From contig NZ_JAGIZA010000007.1 in the NCBI RefSeq assembly GCF_017813365.1, forward strand, positions 1 to 64,000: a DNA stretch of 64,000 nucleotides, written 5' to 3'. The stretch comes from Roseomonas indoligenes (GTDB lineage: Bacteria; Pseudomonadota; Alphaproteobacteria; Acetobacterales; Acetobacteraceae). Below are positions 28,720 through 36,841 of this stretch, piece after piece. Numbering within the stretch: position 1 is the stretch's first letter; every line of letters starts with the position of its first letter. Both the position numbers and the translations under genes were made by a program. The notes under the pieces are model-generated. The model was not told the DNA's origin, searched no databases, and worked only from the letters and a program-made list of their open reading frames with translations.

Positions 28720-29196
28720 TCAGGACTTGGTTCTCAGCAGCGCCGCGTTGTGCTCCAGCAGGGTGGCCTTGCGGTAGCGGAGGTCGTGCGTGACCTCCTC
28801 CCCCGCCCAGGGGGGCATGGGGATCGGCTGGTCCGGGTGTTCTAGCTCCACCTCGGCGAACTCGATGCCGGAGAGGGCGCCCTGGTGGATGTCGATCGCC
28901 CAGGTCAGCCCGCCATAGGGCACGATGTGGCGGACCTTCTCCACATGCGGCATGTCGCAGAGGGCGAAGATCTCATCCGCCTCCGTCAGCGGGATCTCGT
29001 ACTCGAACTCGGCCCGGCTGATGCCGTCTCGCGGGCCCTTCACCGTGATCCAGGCGCGGTCCCCGCCGTGCCGGACCCGGACCTTGCCCTCCCCGAACCG
29101 GGCCAGCAGCCCGTCCCTCAGGCGGCGCGTCTCCACGACCCCCGCCTTCCAGCCGTCACCGACGAGCAGGAACTTGCGCTCGATTTCCATAGGCAT
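28720..29196 (-). CDS. CYTH domain-containing protein
   Basis: A 158-residue protein of the CYTH (CyaB/thiamine-triphosphatase) superfamily, which hydrolyses triphosphates such as inorganic triphosphate. The hallmark IERKFLL lies at the N-terminus (Glu-x-Glu-x-Lys-type motif region), followed by VRVRHGGDRAWITVKGPRDGISRAEFEYEI, with the basic and acidic residues lining the tunnel, and FAEVELEHPDQ near 125. The start is ATG 29196 (MPMEIERKFLL) or ATG 29190 (MEIERKFLL); no ribosome site decides. It is convergent with hrcA. Confidence 0.85.
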   Translation of the reverse strand: MPMEIERKFLLVGDGWKAGVVETRRLRDGLLARFGEGKVRVRHGGDRAWITVKGPRDGISRAEFEYEIPLTEADEIFALCDMPHVEKVRHIVPYGGLTWAIDIHQGALSGIEFAEVELEHPDQPIPMPPWAGEEVTHDLRYRKATLLEHNAALLRTKS

Positions 29197-29297
29197 GGAG
29201 AGGGGCCCTGCTGCCGAAGGCCCGCCATGTAGCGCAGGCGCCCTCCCGTGGAACCCCCCGGGCCCGCGCTGGCGGGGCCGAGGTTTCCGCGGAGCTT

Positions 29298-29516
29298 TCA
29301 GCGCGTCCGCACCCAGCCCGCCTCGGCCAGGTCGGCCGGGCAGGCCCGGGAGGAGCCGTTCCGCAGCAGGGCCGGCGAGAGGGATGCGTCCGCCGCCGGC
29401 ACCTCGCAGCGCGCGAACTGGCCCGTGGCGGTGTTGTGCACGTCGATCATCTCCACCCCGCCGCACCCGGCGACGGTGAGGGCGAGAAGGGCGAGAAGGG
29501 CGCTTCGGGAAGCCAT
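29298..29516 (-). CDS. Small predicted lipoprotein
   Basis: A 72-residue protein with the signal sequence MASRSALLALLALTVAGCGG, where Cys18 sits in a lipobox (TVAGC). Two more cysteines follow in the mature part (QFARCEVPAADAS and RACPADLAEAGW), which could pair after export. It is too short for family assignment. The hydrophobic leader and lipobox argue for a real gene. It reads away from the caspase-like gene. Confidence 0.6.
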   Translation of the reverse strand: MASRSALLALLALTVAGCGGVEMIDVHNTATGQFARCEVPAADASLSPALLRNGSSRACPADLAEAGWVRTR

Positions 29517-29824
29517 GGCCGGATCGGTCCTCAACAATGCCTGTCAGCGGCGGCGAGTCCGGCGCCGGGCCTGACCCTGGCGGCAGGCTCCGCGCCATCC
29601 TTGGCGGCCATCCTATCCGGGTTCGCCGGGCCTGCCTTCCCCTCCCGCGCGACGTCCCCGCATGGAACGCCGGCGCGCCCGGGCAGGGGAGGGGATCAGC
29701 GGCGTTGACAGCCGGAACGACAGCATGATCCCGTCTTGGCACTCCCCGGTTCCCGCAGCGCGGCCCAATGCCCGAGGCCCGGTGCCCGAGACCCGGTGGG
29801 GCGCCGTCGGAGGTTCCCGTGACC
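29517..29824. other. Divergent regulatory region, lipoprotein / caspase-like gene
   Basis: About 308 bases without a gene. TTGACA at 29705-29710 is a perfect -35 hexamer on the plus strand, but no good -10 follows at 17 bases. A TCTTGGCACTCCCC stretch (about 29734-29747) loosely recalls a sigma-54 -24 box without a matching -12. The caspase-like promoter is likely here. Confidence 0.35.
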
Positions 29825-31903
29825 ATGGCCACGCACGCCGCGATGACCCGCCCTACCCATCCTCGCCCTTCGGTTTGGCGGGGCATCACGGCGGCGCTTG
29901 CGCGCGGGCTCCGCGGCGCGCTGCTCGTGATCCTGCTGCTGCCCGGTGCGGCCCTGGCGGCGGACCCGCCTCAGTCTTCCCCGACCCAGCCCTCCCCGGC
30001 GCGGCGGATCGCGCTGGTGGTTGGCAACAGCGCCTACCGGAGCCTCGGGGCGCTGGCCAACCCCGCCAACGACGCGACGCTGATCGCCGGCACCCTCAAG
30101 GGCCTCGGCTTCGACCTCGTCGGGGGCGGCCCGCAGCTGAACCTCGACAAGCCCGGGTTCGACCGGGTGGTGCAGCAATTCGGCGCGGCGCTTCAGGACG
30201 CCGATGTCGGCCTGTTCTACTACGCGGGCCACGGGCTGCAGATCGGGGGCACGAACTGGCTGGTGCCGGTGGGCGCCAACCCCACGGGGCCGAGGGATGT
30301 CGACTTCCAGATGGTCGATGCCGAGCTGGTGCTGAAGCAGATGCAGTTCGCCCGGACGAAGCTGAACATCCTCATCCTCGATGCCTGCCGCAACAACCCG
30401 TTCGGCGGGCGCGGCCTACGGTCCTCCAGTGGCGGGCTGGCCGAGATGCGCGCGCCCCAGGGCACCCTGATCGCTTATGCCACCCAGCCCGGCAACGTCG
30501 CCCAGGACGGGGCGGGGGCCAACAGCCCCTTCTCCTCGGCCCTGGCAGCGACGCTGGTTCAGCCCGGGCTGGACGTCTTCCGCCTGTTCAACCAGGTCGG
30601 CCTGGCGGTGAAGCGCGAGACGGCGGGGGACCAGCAGCCCTGGGTATCCAGCTCGCCGATCGAGGGCGAATTCTTCTTTGCCGCCGCCCCCGGCGCTGGC
30701 GCCGTGCCGCAGCCCGCCGCCGACCCGGACCAGCAGTTCTGGCAGTCCGTGGCGAACAGCAACCAGCCCGCGGAGTACCGCGCCTACCTCTCGCAGTTTC
30801 CGCAGGGGCGCTATGCCGAGCTGGCCCGCGCGCGCCTCGCGCCGCCGCCGCTGCCCGGGAAGCCGGAGGCGCTGGCGGCGCTGCCCTCCTTCCGGCCCAA
30901 CCGGCCACCCACGCCTGCCCGGCCGCCAGCAGAGGCGGTGCCGAGCCTGTTCCTGGCGAGCGTGCGGGCGCTGAACGAGGTCGGGCGCTCCGCCGAGCAC
31001 GGCTATCTGGGCTATGCGCGGGAGTTCAACCCGGACCGTGGCCCGACCGGCCGGGAGACCTCGGTCAGCTTCCCCAACGTCTTCGGTCCGACCGAGCGGG
31101 AGGCGCTTCGCCAGCTCTCCCTGGCGCTGGCGGGCGGCGGAAGTGGCTCCGCCAGGGCGGCCGTCTTCGCGGACGTCACCGAGCCCCTGGCGCTCCCTCG
31201 CCCGCCGCCGGGTGCCCGGCCCGCGCCGGTGCAGGCCGAGCCCCTGCCGATCGCCGCCGAGCGCTTCGTCGCCGCCGCGAACGCGCTGATGGGGGTGCTG
31301 GAGCAGGCGCGGCCCTATTACGATGCGAACAACTTCCTGGACGATCGCTTCGCCCGTGGGCGTGCCATGCATCCCGGCATCATCGCGGCCTACCGGGACT
31401 TCCTGACGGCACGGATCGGGCTGACGGAGGCCCTGCGCGCCCTGGTGCCGGCGGAGCGCGAGACCTACCTGAGCGGGGCACGACCGGAGATCCGGCCCGC
31501 GCAGGTGCTGGTGCAGAGCAACCTGACCCAGGCGCGGCAGCTGCTGGGGTTCATGGTGGCCGGACTGGAGGGCGGCAAGGATCCGCGTGGCATCGACCAG
31601 AACCGGCTGCAGGCGGAGATCGACCTCTACGAGCGCAGCCTGAACGAGTTGCAGTCCCGCGTGCGCGGCGGAGACGGCACCGTCAGCGAGGCGATGTTCG
31701 GCACGGGCGGCGCGATCCGGATCAACTTCTACCTGAAGAGCGCGGGCGAGTTCCTGACGATTTCGCGCTACCTGCTGCGCCAGCTTCGCGCCCGCAGGCC
31801 GATCGAGGACCTCTATTTCAGCTTCCGGACCGGCTACGAGAACGATGTCCTATCCCGCTTCAACAGCCTCGTCGGCTCGGCCAACGCCCTCAGCGGTGCG
31901 TGA
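29825..31903 (+). CDS. Secreted caspase-like (C14/orthocaspase) protein with DUF3829-like C-terminus
   Basis: A 692-residue protein. An Arg/Ala-rich signal (GLRGALLVILLLPGAALA, ending near residue 40) predicts export. Next is a caspase-like domain (about 58-285): RRIALVVGNSAYRSLGALANPANDATLIAGTL, His136 in YYAGHGLQIGG and Cys188 in ILDACRNNPF, the expected catalytic His-Cys pair. A Pro-rich linker leads to a helical C-terminal region (about 375-692) with YYDANNFLDDRFARGRAMHPG, the typical DUF3829 motif. The start could be ATG 29825 or ATG 29843. The combination is not one I can name as characterised. Target and trigger are unknown. Confidence 0.8.
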   Translation: MATHAAMTRPTHPRPSVWRGITAALARGLRGALLVILLLPGAALAADPPQSSPTQPSPARRIALVVGNSAYRSLGALANPANDATLIAGTLKGLGFDLVGGGPQLNLDKPGFDRVVQQFGAALQDADVGLFYYAGHGLQIGGTNWLVPVGANPTGPRDVDFQMVDAELVLKQMQFARTKLNILILDACRNNPFGGRGLRSSSGGLAEMRAPQGTLIAYATQPGNVAQDGAGANSPFSSALAATLVQPGLDVFRLFNQVGLAVKRETAGDQQPWVSSSPIEGEFFFAAAPGAGAVPQPAADPDQQFWQSVANSNQPAEYRAYLSQFPQGRYAELARARLAPPPLPGKPEALAALPSFRPNRPPTPARPPAEAVPSLFLASVRALNEVGRSAEHGYLGYAREFNPDRGPTGRETSVSFPNVFGPTEREALRQLSLALAGGGSGSARAAVFADVTEPLALPRPPPGARPAPVQAEPLPIAAERFVAAANALMGVLEQARPYYDANNFLDDRFARGRAMHPGIIAAYRDFLTARIGLTEALRALVPAERETYLSGARPEIRPAQVLVQSNLTQARQLLGFMVAGLEGGKDPRGIDQNRLQAEIDLYERSLNELQSRVRGGDGTVSEAMFGTGGAIRINFYLKSAGEFLTISRYLLRQLRARRPIEDLYFSFRTGYENDVLSRFNSLVGSANALSGA

Positions 31904-31947
31904 CGGCGCCGGGCGCTGATTCCGGCCTTCCGCTGTCGGGCTGTGGT

Positions 31948-31984
31948 CAGGGAGAGGAAGAAGGAATTCTTCCTCTCACCGGAC
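31948..31984 (+). repeat. Hairpin element copy F, M1 only
   Basis: M1 only: GAGAGGAAGAA (31952-31962), loop GGAA, TTCTTCCTCTC (31967-31977). It lies in the convergent gap between the caspase-like gene and the membrane protein; M2 and M3 are absent, so it is a minimal copy. Confidence 0.72.
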
Positions 31985-32010
31985 GCGTCAGAACAAAGGC
32001 GTGACGGCGG

Positions 32011-32988
32011 TCACGACCGCACCCAGGGCGAGACGGGGATGGGGGTGCCGAGGCTGTTCGCGGCCCGGTCCTTCAGTTCCCGGAACTTGCCAGAGAGGGA
32101 ATCCAGGCGGGCGTCCCAGGCGGGGTCCGGGGCCTGGCCGTCGGTGACGGCGAAGAAGGCCTGCATCATGCAGGCGATGGCGAGCGGTTCCAGCAGCGCG
32201 GCCTTCACGCCCCAGGCGAGGATCAGTGCGAAGAGGACCCCGGCCGCGCTGCACCCGCCTGGCATGAGGAAAGCGAGGGCGGCGGCGGGGGCTAGGAGCA
32301 GCAGGAAGACGACGAAGGCGAGGCCGTAGGTGATGAGGGCGAGGACCGCGGCGTTGCGGAGCATGGCCCCGTGATTCTGGGCATAGAGGACCAGGGCCTC
32401 CCGCGCGGAGGCCCAGGGATCGGTGGCGCGGTGGCGGATGGCGTGGGCGAGGATGACCTCGTCCACGAAGCCGACGCCGATCCGCAGGAAGGCGCCGATC
32501 AGGGTGGCCAGGGCGTCCATCCCCGGCAGGGGGATGAGGTCGGCGATCCCGCGCGCCAGGCCGGTGACGGCGCGGATGACGCCCTTGGCGAGCTGGTCGA
32601 TGCCGAAGAGGACGCTCGTTTCCTTGAAGCGGGCGCGGACGACGGCGGTGCCGTAGGCGACCTGGCCCTGCCCTTCCGGCAGGGGGCGGTTGTCCATCAG
32701 CTCCACCAGCACGGCGAGGTGGCCGGCCTTGACGGCGTAGAGGACGTACTCGCGCAGCAGGTAAAGGATTCCGGCGATGAGGCCGAAGCCGATGGCGCCG
32801 CCCCAGAAGGCACCTCCCAGCCGCGCGTCAGGGCCCCCGAAGCCGCCCAGGCCGAAGCCGATGCCCGCCCCGAGGCCGGTGACGAGGATGTAGGCGACGG
32901 CCATGCCGAGATAGACGAGGGCGCGCAGGCCCAGGCAGGGCGCGGTGCGCGCCATGAGCCACAGGGCGCGGCTGACGCTGAAATCCAT
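32011..32988 (-). CDS. Polytopic membrane protein of unknown function
   Basis: A 325-residue integral membrane protein. Helix 1 is followed by a Gly-rich helix (GLGAGIGFGLGGFGG) and FWGGAIGFGLIAGILYLLREYVLYAVKAGHLAVLVELMDN. A soluble central part (VVRARFKETSVLFGIDQLAKGVIRAV) leads to helices around 230-285. About five hydrophobic segments are apparent. No catalytic or transport motif is recognised and I cannot name a family. ATG 32988 follows GGGGAGCCCCCG. Convergent with the caspase-like gene; SMP-30 lies upstream on the same strand. Confidence 0.65.
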   Translation of the reverse strand: MDFSVSRALWLMARTAPCLGLRALVYLGMAVAYILVTGLGAGIGFGLGGFGGPDARLGGAFWGGAIGFGLIAGILYLLREYVLYAVKAGHLAVLVELMDNRPLPEGQGQVAYGTAVVRARFKETSVLFGIDQLAKGVIRAVTGLARGIADLIPLPGMDALATLIGAFLRIGVGFVDEVILAHAIRHRATDPWASAREALVLYAQNHGAMLRNAAVLALITYGLAFVVFLLLLAPAAALAFLMPGGCSAAGVLFALILAWGVKAALLEPLAIACMMQAFFAVTDGQAPDPAWDARLDSLSGKFRELKDRAANSLGTPIPVSPWVRS

Positions 32989-33056
32989 CGGGGGCTCCCC
33001 CTCGCCGAGAGGGCGAAGGGTGCGCCGGATCGTTGCGGTTGTCGATCTTTCGGGGA

Positions 33057-34043
33057 TCAGAGCCCGCGCGTGTTCACCACGACGGCGTAGAGGGAGCGGG
33101 CGCCCGTGATGAACAGGCGGTTCCGCCGCAGCCCGCCGAAGCAGAGATTGGCCGCGCGCTCCGGCAGGTCGATATGGCCGATCGGGGCACCGGCCGAATT
33201 GAAGATCCGCACCCCGTCCTGCTCCGGCGTGCCCATGCCCCAGCCGCACCAGAGATTGCCGTCCTCGTCCACGCGGAAGCCGTCCGGGGTGCCGCCGGGC
33301 TCGGCGGTGATGAAGTCGCGGCGATTGCCGAGGCGGTTGTTCGCGCCGACGTCGAAGGCGAGGATCTTGCGGGGATTGGTGCGGCTCTCCACCACGTAGA
33401 GAATCGATTCGCCGGGGGAGAAGGCGAGGCCGTTCGGGCCTTCGATCCCTTCCGCCGCCACCTCCAGCGTGCCGCGGGCGGGGTCGGCGCAGTAGAGGTT
33501 CTGGGGCAGTTCCTGCTCCGCCCGCTCACCCTCGTTGTCGGAGAGGATGCCGAAGGGCGGGTCGGTGAACCAGATCGTGCCGTCGGACTTCACCACCACG
33601 TCGTTGGGGGAGTTCAGGCGCTTCCCCTGGTAGCGGTCCGCGATCACGGTGATGCGGCCGTCATGCTCCGTGCGGGTCACGCGGCGGGTGGCGTGCTCGC
33701 AGGTGACCAGGCGCCCCTCCCGGTCCCGCGCATTGCCGTTAGCGAAGTTGGAGGGGCCGCGGAAGACGGTGGTGGCGCCGGTCGCCTCGTCCCAACGAAG
33801 GATGCGGTCCTCCGGCACGTCGGACCACAGGAGGCAGCGGTGGTCCCCGAACCAGACCGGGCCTTCCCCCCAGCGCGTGCCGCCGGCGAGCTTCTGCACG
33901 GGGGCGTTCATCACGCGGTAGCGGGCGAAGGAGGGGTCCAGGTCCCGTAGGCGGGGGTCGGGATAACGGGCCGTGGGGGTCCAGGGGGCCTCGTTCGTCC
34001 ACGGCATCGGCGAACGGGGCATCTGCGAAGCGGGCGTTTCCAT
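33057..34043 (-). CDS. SMP-30/gluconolactonase/LRE family protein
   Basis: A 328-residue six-bladed beta-propeller lactonase-like protein, normally hydrolysing sugar lactones with a divalent metal. Family motifs: LAGGTRWGEGPVWFGDHRCLLWSDVPEDRILRWD, RLNSPNDVVVKSDGTIWFTDPPFG, EGIEGPNGLAFSPGESILYVVES and DGFRVDEDGNLWCGWG, the metal-binding Glu, Asn and Asp positions in order. The ATG at 34043 is preferred over a TTG at 34058. Divergent from the 26-residue microprotein gene. A role in sugar-acid degradation fits the nearby sugar-catabolic cluster but is unproven. Confidence 0.88.
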   Translation of the reverse strand: METPASQMPRSPMPWTNEAPWTPTARYPDPRLRDLDPSFARYRVMNAPVQKLAGGTRWGEGPVWFGDHRCLLWSDVPEDRILRWDEATGATTVFRGPSNFANGNARDREGRLVTCEHATRRVTRTEHDGRITVIADRYQGKRLNSPNDVVVKSDGTIWFTDPPFGILSDNEGERAEQELPQNLYCADPARGTLEVAAEGIEGPNGLAFSPGESILYVVESRTNPRKILAFDVGANNRLGNRRDFITAEPGGTPDGFRVDEDGNLWCGWGMGTPEQDGVRIFNSAGAPIGHIDLPERAANLCFGGLRRNRLFITGARSLYAVVVNTRGL

Positions 34044-34120
34044 GTGGGGAGGCTGCAAGGCGCCGCAACCCGCCGCAAGTCCCCTCGTTGGGAAGCAACA
34101 TACCCTAAGGAGGCAACACG

Positions 34121-34201
34121 ATGCGCGGCATTCTTCTGTGGCTGATCGGCATTCCCATCCCCATCATCATCCTGCTCTGGCTCTTCGGCGTCCTGCATTA
34201 G
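34121..34201 (+). CDS. 26-residue hydrophobic membrane microprotein
   Basis: A tiny gene: ATG 34121 to TAG 34199-34201. It encodes a 26-residue peptide starting MRGILLWLIGIP and ending LLWLFGVLH, almost entirely a single membrane helix around a Pro-Ile-Pro. The ribosome site TAAGGAGGCAACACG is near perfect with ideal spacing, and a strong terminator lies 80 bases downstream. Similar short peptides (MRGILLWLIGIPIPI...) are familiar in alphaproteobacterial genomes as unnamed small proteins. Function unknown; the transcript is self-contained, so it may be missed in annotations. Confidence 0.7.
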   Translation: MRGILLWLIGIPIPIIILLWLFGVLH

Positions 34202-34281
34202 GACCGGGCCCGGGCGGGCGCCCGGACGGGGGCGCCCAACGGAGATCCCCGCCGGAGACGCCCCATCGGCGTAGCAGGAGG

Positions 34282-34314
34282 GCCGCCCCGGCCGCCGGGG
34301 CGGCTTTCCTTTTG
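34282..34314 (+). terminator. Rho-independent terminator after the microprotein gene
   Basis: Perfect 10-bp arms GCCGCCCCGG (34282-34291) and CCGGGGCGGC (34295-34304), loop CCG, followed by TTTCCTTTTG. Confidence 0.8.
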
Positions 34315-34381
34315 GGCCGGGCTCCTTTACTCCCGGAGCCCCTTGCCCGTGGGTTCCCCACCTACCTTGCCGAGAGAAGCC

Positions 34382-35815
34382 ATGTCCCAGGATCGTGTCG
34401 TGCCCGTGGTCCTGTCGGGCGGGGTCGGCACCCGTCTCTGGCCGCTGTCGCGGGAGGGGTTCCCCAAGCAGTTCTGGCCGCTGATCTCGGATGCCAGCAT
34501 GTTGCAGGAGACGGTGGCGCGCGGCACCGGGCCGGATTTCGCGCCCCCGATGGTGGTCTGCGCGGAGGCGCACCGCTTCCTGGTGGCCGAGCAGCTGCGC
34601 GATGCCGGGATCGCGGTCGGCGCCGGCGGCGCGCGGATCGTGCTGGAGCCGGCGGCCCGCAACTCCGCCCCCGCCATCGCCGCCGCCGCCGTGCTGGCGG
34701 CTGAGGAGAACCCGCACTCCCTCCTCTGGGTCATGCCGTCCGACCACGTGGTGAAGGACCTGCCGGCGCTGCACGCCGCGCTGGGCCTGGCCTGCACGGC
34801 GGCCAAGTCCGGGCGGATCGTCACCTTCGGGATGCGCCCGCAGAGCCCCGAGACGGGTTTCGGCTACATCGAGGCGGGCGCCCCGCTGGCCGAGGCGCCG
34901 GGCGTCTCTGCCATCGCCTCCTTCGTGGAGAAGCCCGATCAGGCGCGCGCCCAGGCCTTCCTGGAAGGTGGTAAGCACCTCTGGAACGCCGGCATGTTCG
35001 TCGCCAGCGCCTCGACCCTTCTGGCGGAGCTGGAGCGGCTGCAGCCGGAGCTGGTGGCTGCCGTCCGCACCGCCGTGGAGGAGGCCACGCGGGACCTCGA
35101 CTTCGTGCGCCTCGGCGCGGGCTTCGCGGAGAGCCCGAACATCTCCATCGACTACGCGGTGATGGAGCGGACGGCCCATGCGGCGGTGGTGCCGGCCGAT
35201 ATCGGCTGGTCCGACGTCGGGTCCTGGGACGCGCTGTGGCAGGCCAGCCCGCAGGACGCGGCGGGGAACGCCACCCACGGGCCCGTGGAGCTGCTGGACG
35301 CCAAGGGCTGCTACGTGCGGTCCGAGGGGATCCTGACGACCGTTGTCGGCCTCTCCGACGTGGTGCTGGTGGCCACCGAGGACGCGGTGCTGGCCCTGCC
35401 GCGCGACCGCGCGCAGGACGTGAAGAAGCTGGTGGACCAGCTGAAGGCGAAGAAGCGGCCGGAGGCCGGGGCGCATCGCCGCATGTACCGCCCCTGGGGC
35501 CACTACGAGGGCCTGATCCAGGGCGAGCGCTTCCAGGTGAAGAAGATCCTGGTGCGGCCGGGCCAGAAGCTCTCCCTCCAGAAGCACTTCCACCGCGCCG
35601 AGCACTGGGTGGTGGTGAACGGCACCGCCATCGTGGAGCGCGATGCGGAGCGCATCCTGCTGCGGGAGAACGAGTCCGTGTACCTGCCGCTGGGCTGCGT
35701 GCACCGGATGGAGAACCCGGGGATGATCCCGCTGACCCTGATCGAGGTGCAGTCCGGCTCCTACCTCGGCGAGGACGACATCGTGCGGTTCGAGGACACC
35801 TACGGGCGGGTCTGA
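34382..35815 (+). CDS. manC: Mannose-1-phosphate guanylyltransferase / mannose-6-phosphate isomerase
   Basis: A 477-residue two-domain enzyme that makes GDP-mannose for exopolysaccharide or LPS, with a phosphomannose-isomerase-type cupin at the C-terminus. The nucleotidyltransferase half begins VVLSGGVGTRLWPLSREGFPKQFWPL (signature GGxGTRLWPLSR), then VMPSDHVV and FVEKPD. The C-terminal cupin includes HFHRAEHWVVVNGTAIVERD and LGCVHRMENPG (metal-binding residues). The start is ATG 34382 (MSQDRVVPVVLSGG). It stands alone in a plus-strand gap; YjbH at 41.4 kb is the other envelope-polysaccharide gene in the window. Element G follows the stop. Confidence 0.92.
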   Translation: MSQDRVVPVVLSGGVGTRLWPLSREGFPKQFWPLISDASMLQETVARGTGPDFAPPMVVCAEAHRFLVAEQLRDAGIAVGAGGARIVLEPAARNSAPAIAAAAVLAAEENPHSLLWVMPSDHVVKDLPALHAALGLACTAAKSGRIVTFGMRPQSPETGFGYIEAGAPLAEAPGVSAIASFVEKPDQARAQAFLEGGKHLWNAGMFVASASTLLAELERLQPELVAAVRTAVEEATRDLDFVRLGAGFAESPNISIDYAVMERTAHAAVVPADIGWSDVGSWDALWQASPQDAAGNATHGPVELLDAKGCYVRSEGILTTVVGLSDVVLVATEDAVLALPRDRAQDVKKLVDQLKAKKRPEAGAHRRMYRPWGHYEGLIQGERFQVKKILVRPGQKLSLQKHFHRAEHWVVVNGTAIVERDAERILLRENESVYLPLGCVHRMENPGMIPLTLIEVQSGSYLGEDDIVRFEDTYGRV

Positions 35816-35832
35816 GGCGGCGCTCACGCGGT

Positions 35833-36066
35833 TCCAGGGGGAAATTCTCTCCGCCTAGCCCCCCTCTCATCTGTCTCTATCGGGCTGCCGCGGAATGCTC
35901 GGCTGGCCCGCGCAGCAGACGTTTTCCGTCGACTCGGGGGCATGATCCCGCGCCGAGCGGCTTGGTCGCTCGGCGCGTTCCAGTTCCGCATTCCGCGGCA
36001 GCCTCTGAGAAAAAGATGAGGGTGAGGGGGCCGGGGAGAGGGAGAATTCGTTCTCCCTCTCCCCGG
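35833..36066. repeat. Composite hairpin element, copy G (inverted pair)
   Basis: Two half-elements face each other. The left one (35833-35900) has a degenerate M1 and the arm GGGCTGCCGCGGAATGC. The right one ends with M1 at 36031-36066 (CCGGGGAGAGGGAGAA, loop TTCG, exact 16-bp stem). The right arm GCATTCCGCGGCAGCC (about 35989-36004) matches the left arm inverted. An M2-like stem, GCGCCGAGCG/CGCTCGGCGC, lies at 35950-35976. It spans the manC-tetR gap, and its right M1 lies about 45 bases before the tetR gene. Confidence 0.78.
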
Positions 36067-36118
36067 GGCCGCCCGCTCGCCCTTTGTCATTTCCGCCACC
36101 GCCGACAGGATGGCGCGC

Positions 36119-36760
36119 ATGGACGCGCCCGCCCGAACCATCCCGCAGAGCCCCCGCGCCGAGGCCACGCGCCAGCGCATCCTGGACGCCGCAAGGGCGG
36201 AGTTCGCCGCCAACGGGTTGGCGGGCGCGCGGGTGGACGAGATCGCGGCGCGGGCCGGCGCCAACAAGCGGATGCTCTACGCCTATTTCGGCAACAAGGA
36301 GGACCTGTGGGTGGCGGTGCTGGAGGCCGCCTACGCCCATAAGCGGGGGGAGGAGCGGGCCCTGCAGGTGGACGGCCTGCCGCCTGCCGAGGCCATGGCG
36401 CGGCTGGTGCGCTTCAACCTGCGCTACACGGCGCGGCACCCGGAATTCGTGGCACTGCTGAACCAGGAAAACCTGCACCGCGCCGCCTATCTGGCGCGGA
36501 GCGAGCGGGTGCCGGCGCTGTACTCCCCGCTGCTAGAATCCCTCAGCGCGGTGCTGCAGCGGGGCGCGGACGGCGGAGTGTTCCGCGCGGGGGTGGACCC
36601 GATGCAGGCCTACATCACCCTCGTCTCGCTAGGGCATTTCTACGTGTCGAACCTGCACACCCTCTCCGCCATCTTCGGGGCAGGGCTGGGCGCGGAGGCG
36701 GCGATCGAGGCGCGGGAGGCGCATGCGGTGGAGGTGGTGCTGGGCTGGCTGCGGCCCTGA
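36119..36760 (+). CDS. TetR/AcrR-family transcriptional regulator
   Basis: A 213-residue repressor. The N-terminal HTH is canonical: RILDAARAEFAANGLAGARVDEIAARAGANKRMLYAYFGNKEDLWVAVLE (about 21-70). The rest is a helical ligand-binding domain without a recognised ligand class. Start: ATG 36119 has AGGA 8 bases upstream; an alternative ATG is at 36110. It sits directly upstream of, and in the same direction as, a catabolic operon with a perfect palindromic operator in between (36794-36819), so it very probably controls that operon. The inducer may be the operon's substrate. No second copy of the operator is seen before tetR itself. Confidence 0.9.
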   Translation: MDAPARTIPQSPRAEATRQRILDAARAEFAANGLAGARVDEIAARAGANKRMLYAYFGNKEDLWVAVLEAAYAHKRGEERALQVDGLPPAEAMARLVRFNLRYTARHPEFVALLNQENLHRAAYLARSERVPALYSPLLESLSAVLQRGADGGVFRAGVDPMQAYITLVSLGHFYVSNLHTLSAIFGAGLGAEAAIEAREAHAVEVVLGWLRP

Positions 36761-36770
36761 CGCAAGGCGC

Positions 36771-36801
36771 TTGACGAGATGCGGCCCCGGGCGCTTAGGT
36801 A
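36771..36801 (+). promoter_or_regulatory. Candidate promoter of the Gfo/DUF993 operon
   Basis: TTGACG (36771-36776) with TTAGGT or TAGGTA (36795-36801) 18-19 bases later. The -10 lies inside the palindromic operator, so binding there would block transcription. Confidence 0.5.
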
Positions 36802-36819
36802 ACCACGCGGTTACCTAAG
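36794..36819. promoter_or_regulatory. Palindromic TetR-type operator
   Basis: Perfect inverted repeat: CTTAGGTAACC (36794-36804), spacer ACGC, GGTTACCTAAG (36809-36819). It lies 23 bases before the oxidoreductase ATG and just after the TetR gene, as expected for an autoregulated or locally acting TetR site. Confidence 0.85.
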
Positions 36820-36841
36820 AACTCCCGGGGAGGAAGCGCGA

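Noticed and set aside
29734-29752. TTGGCACTCCCCGGTT as a sigma-54 promoter
   Set aside because: The -24 box is similar, but no GC at the right -12 distance follows.
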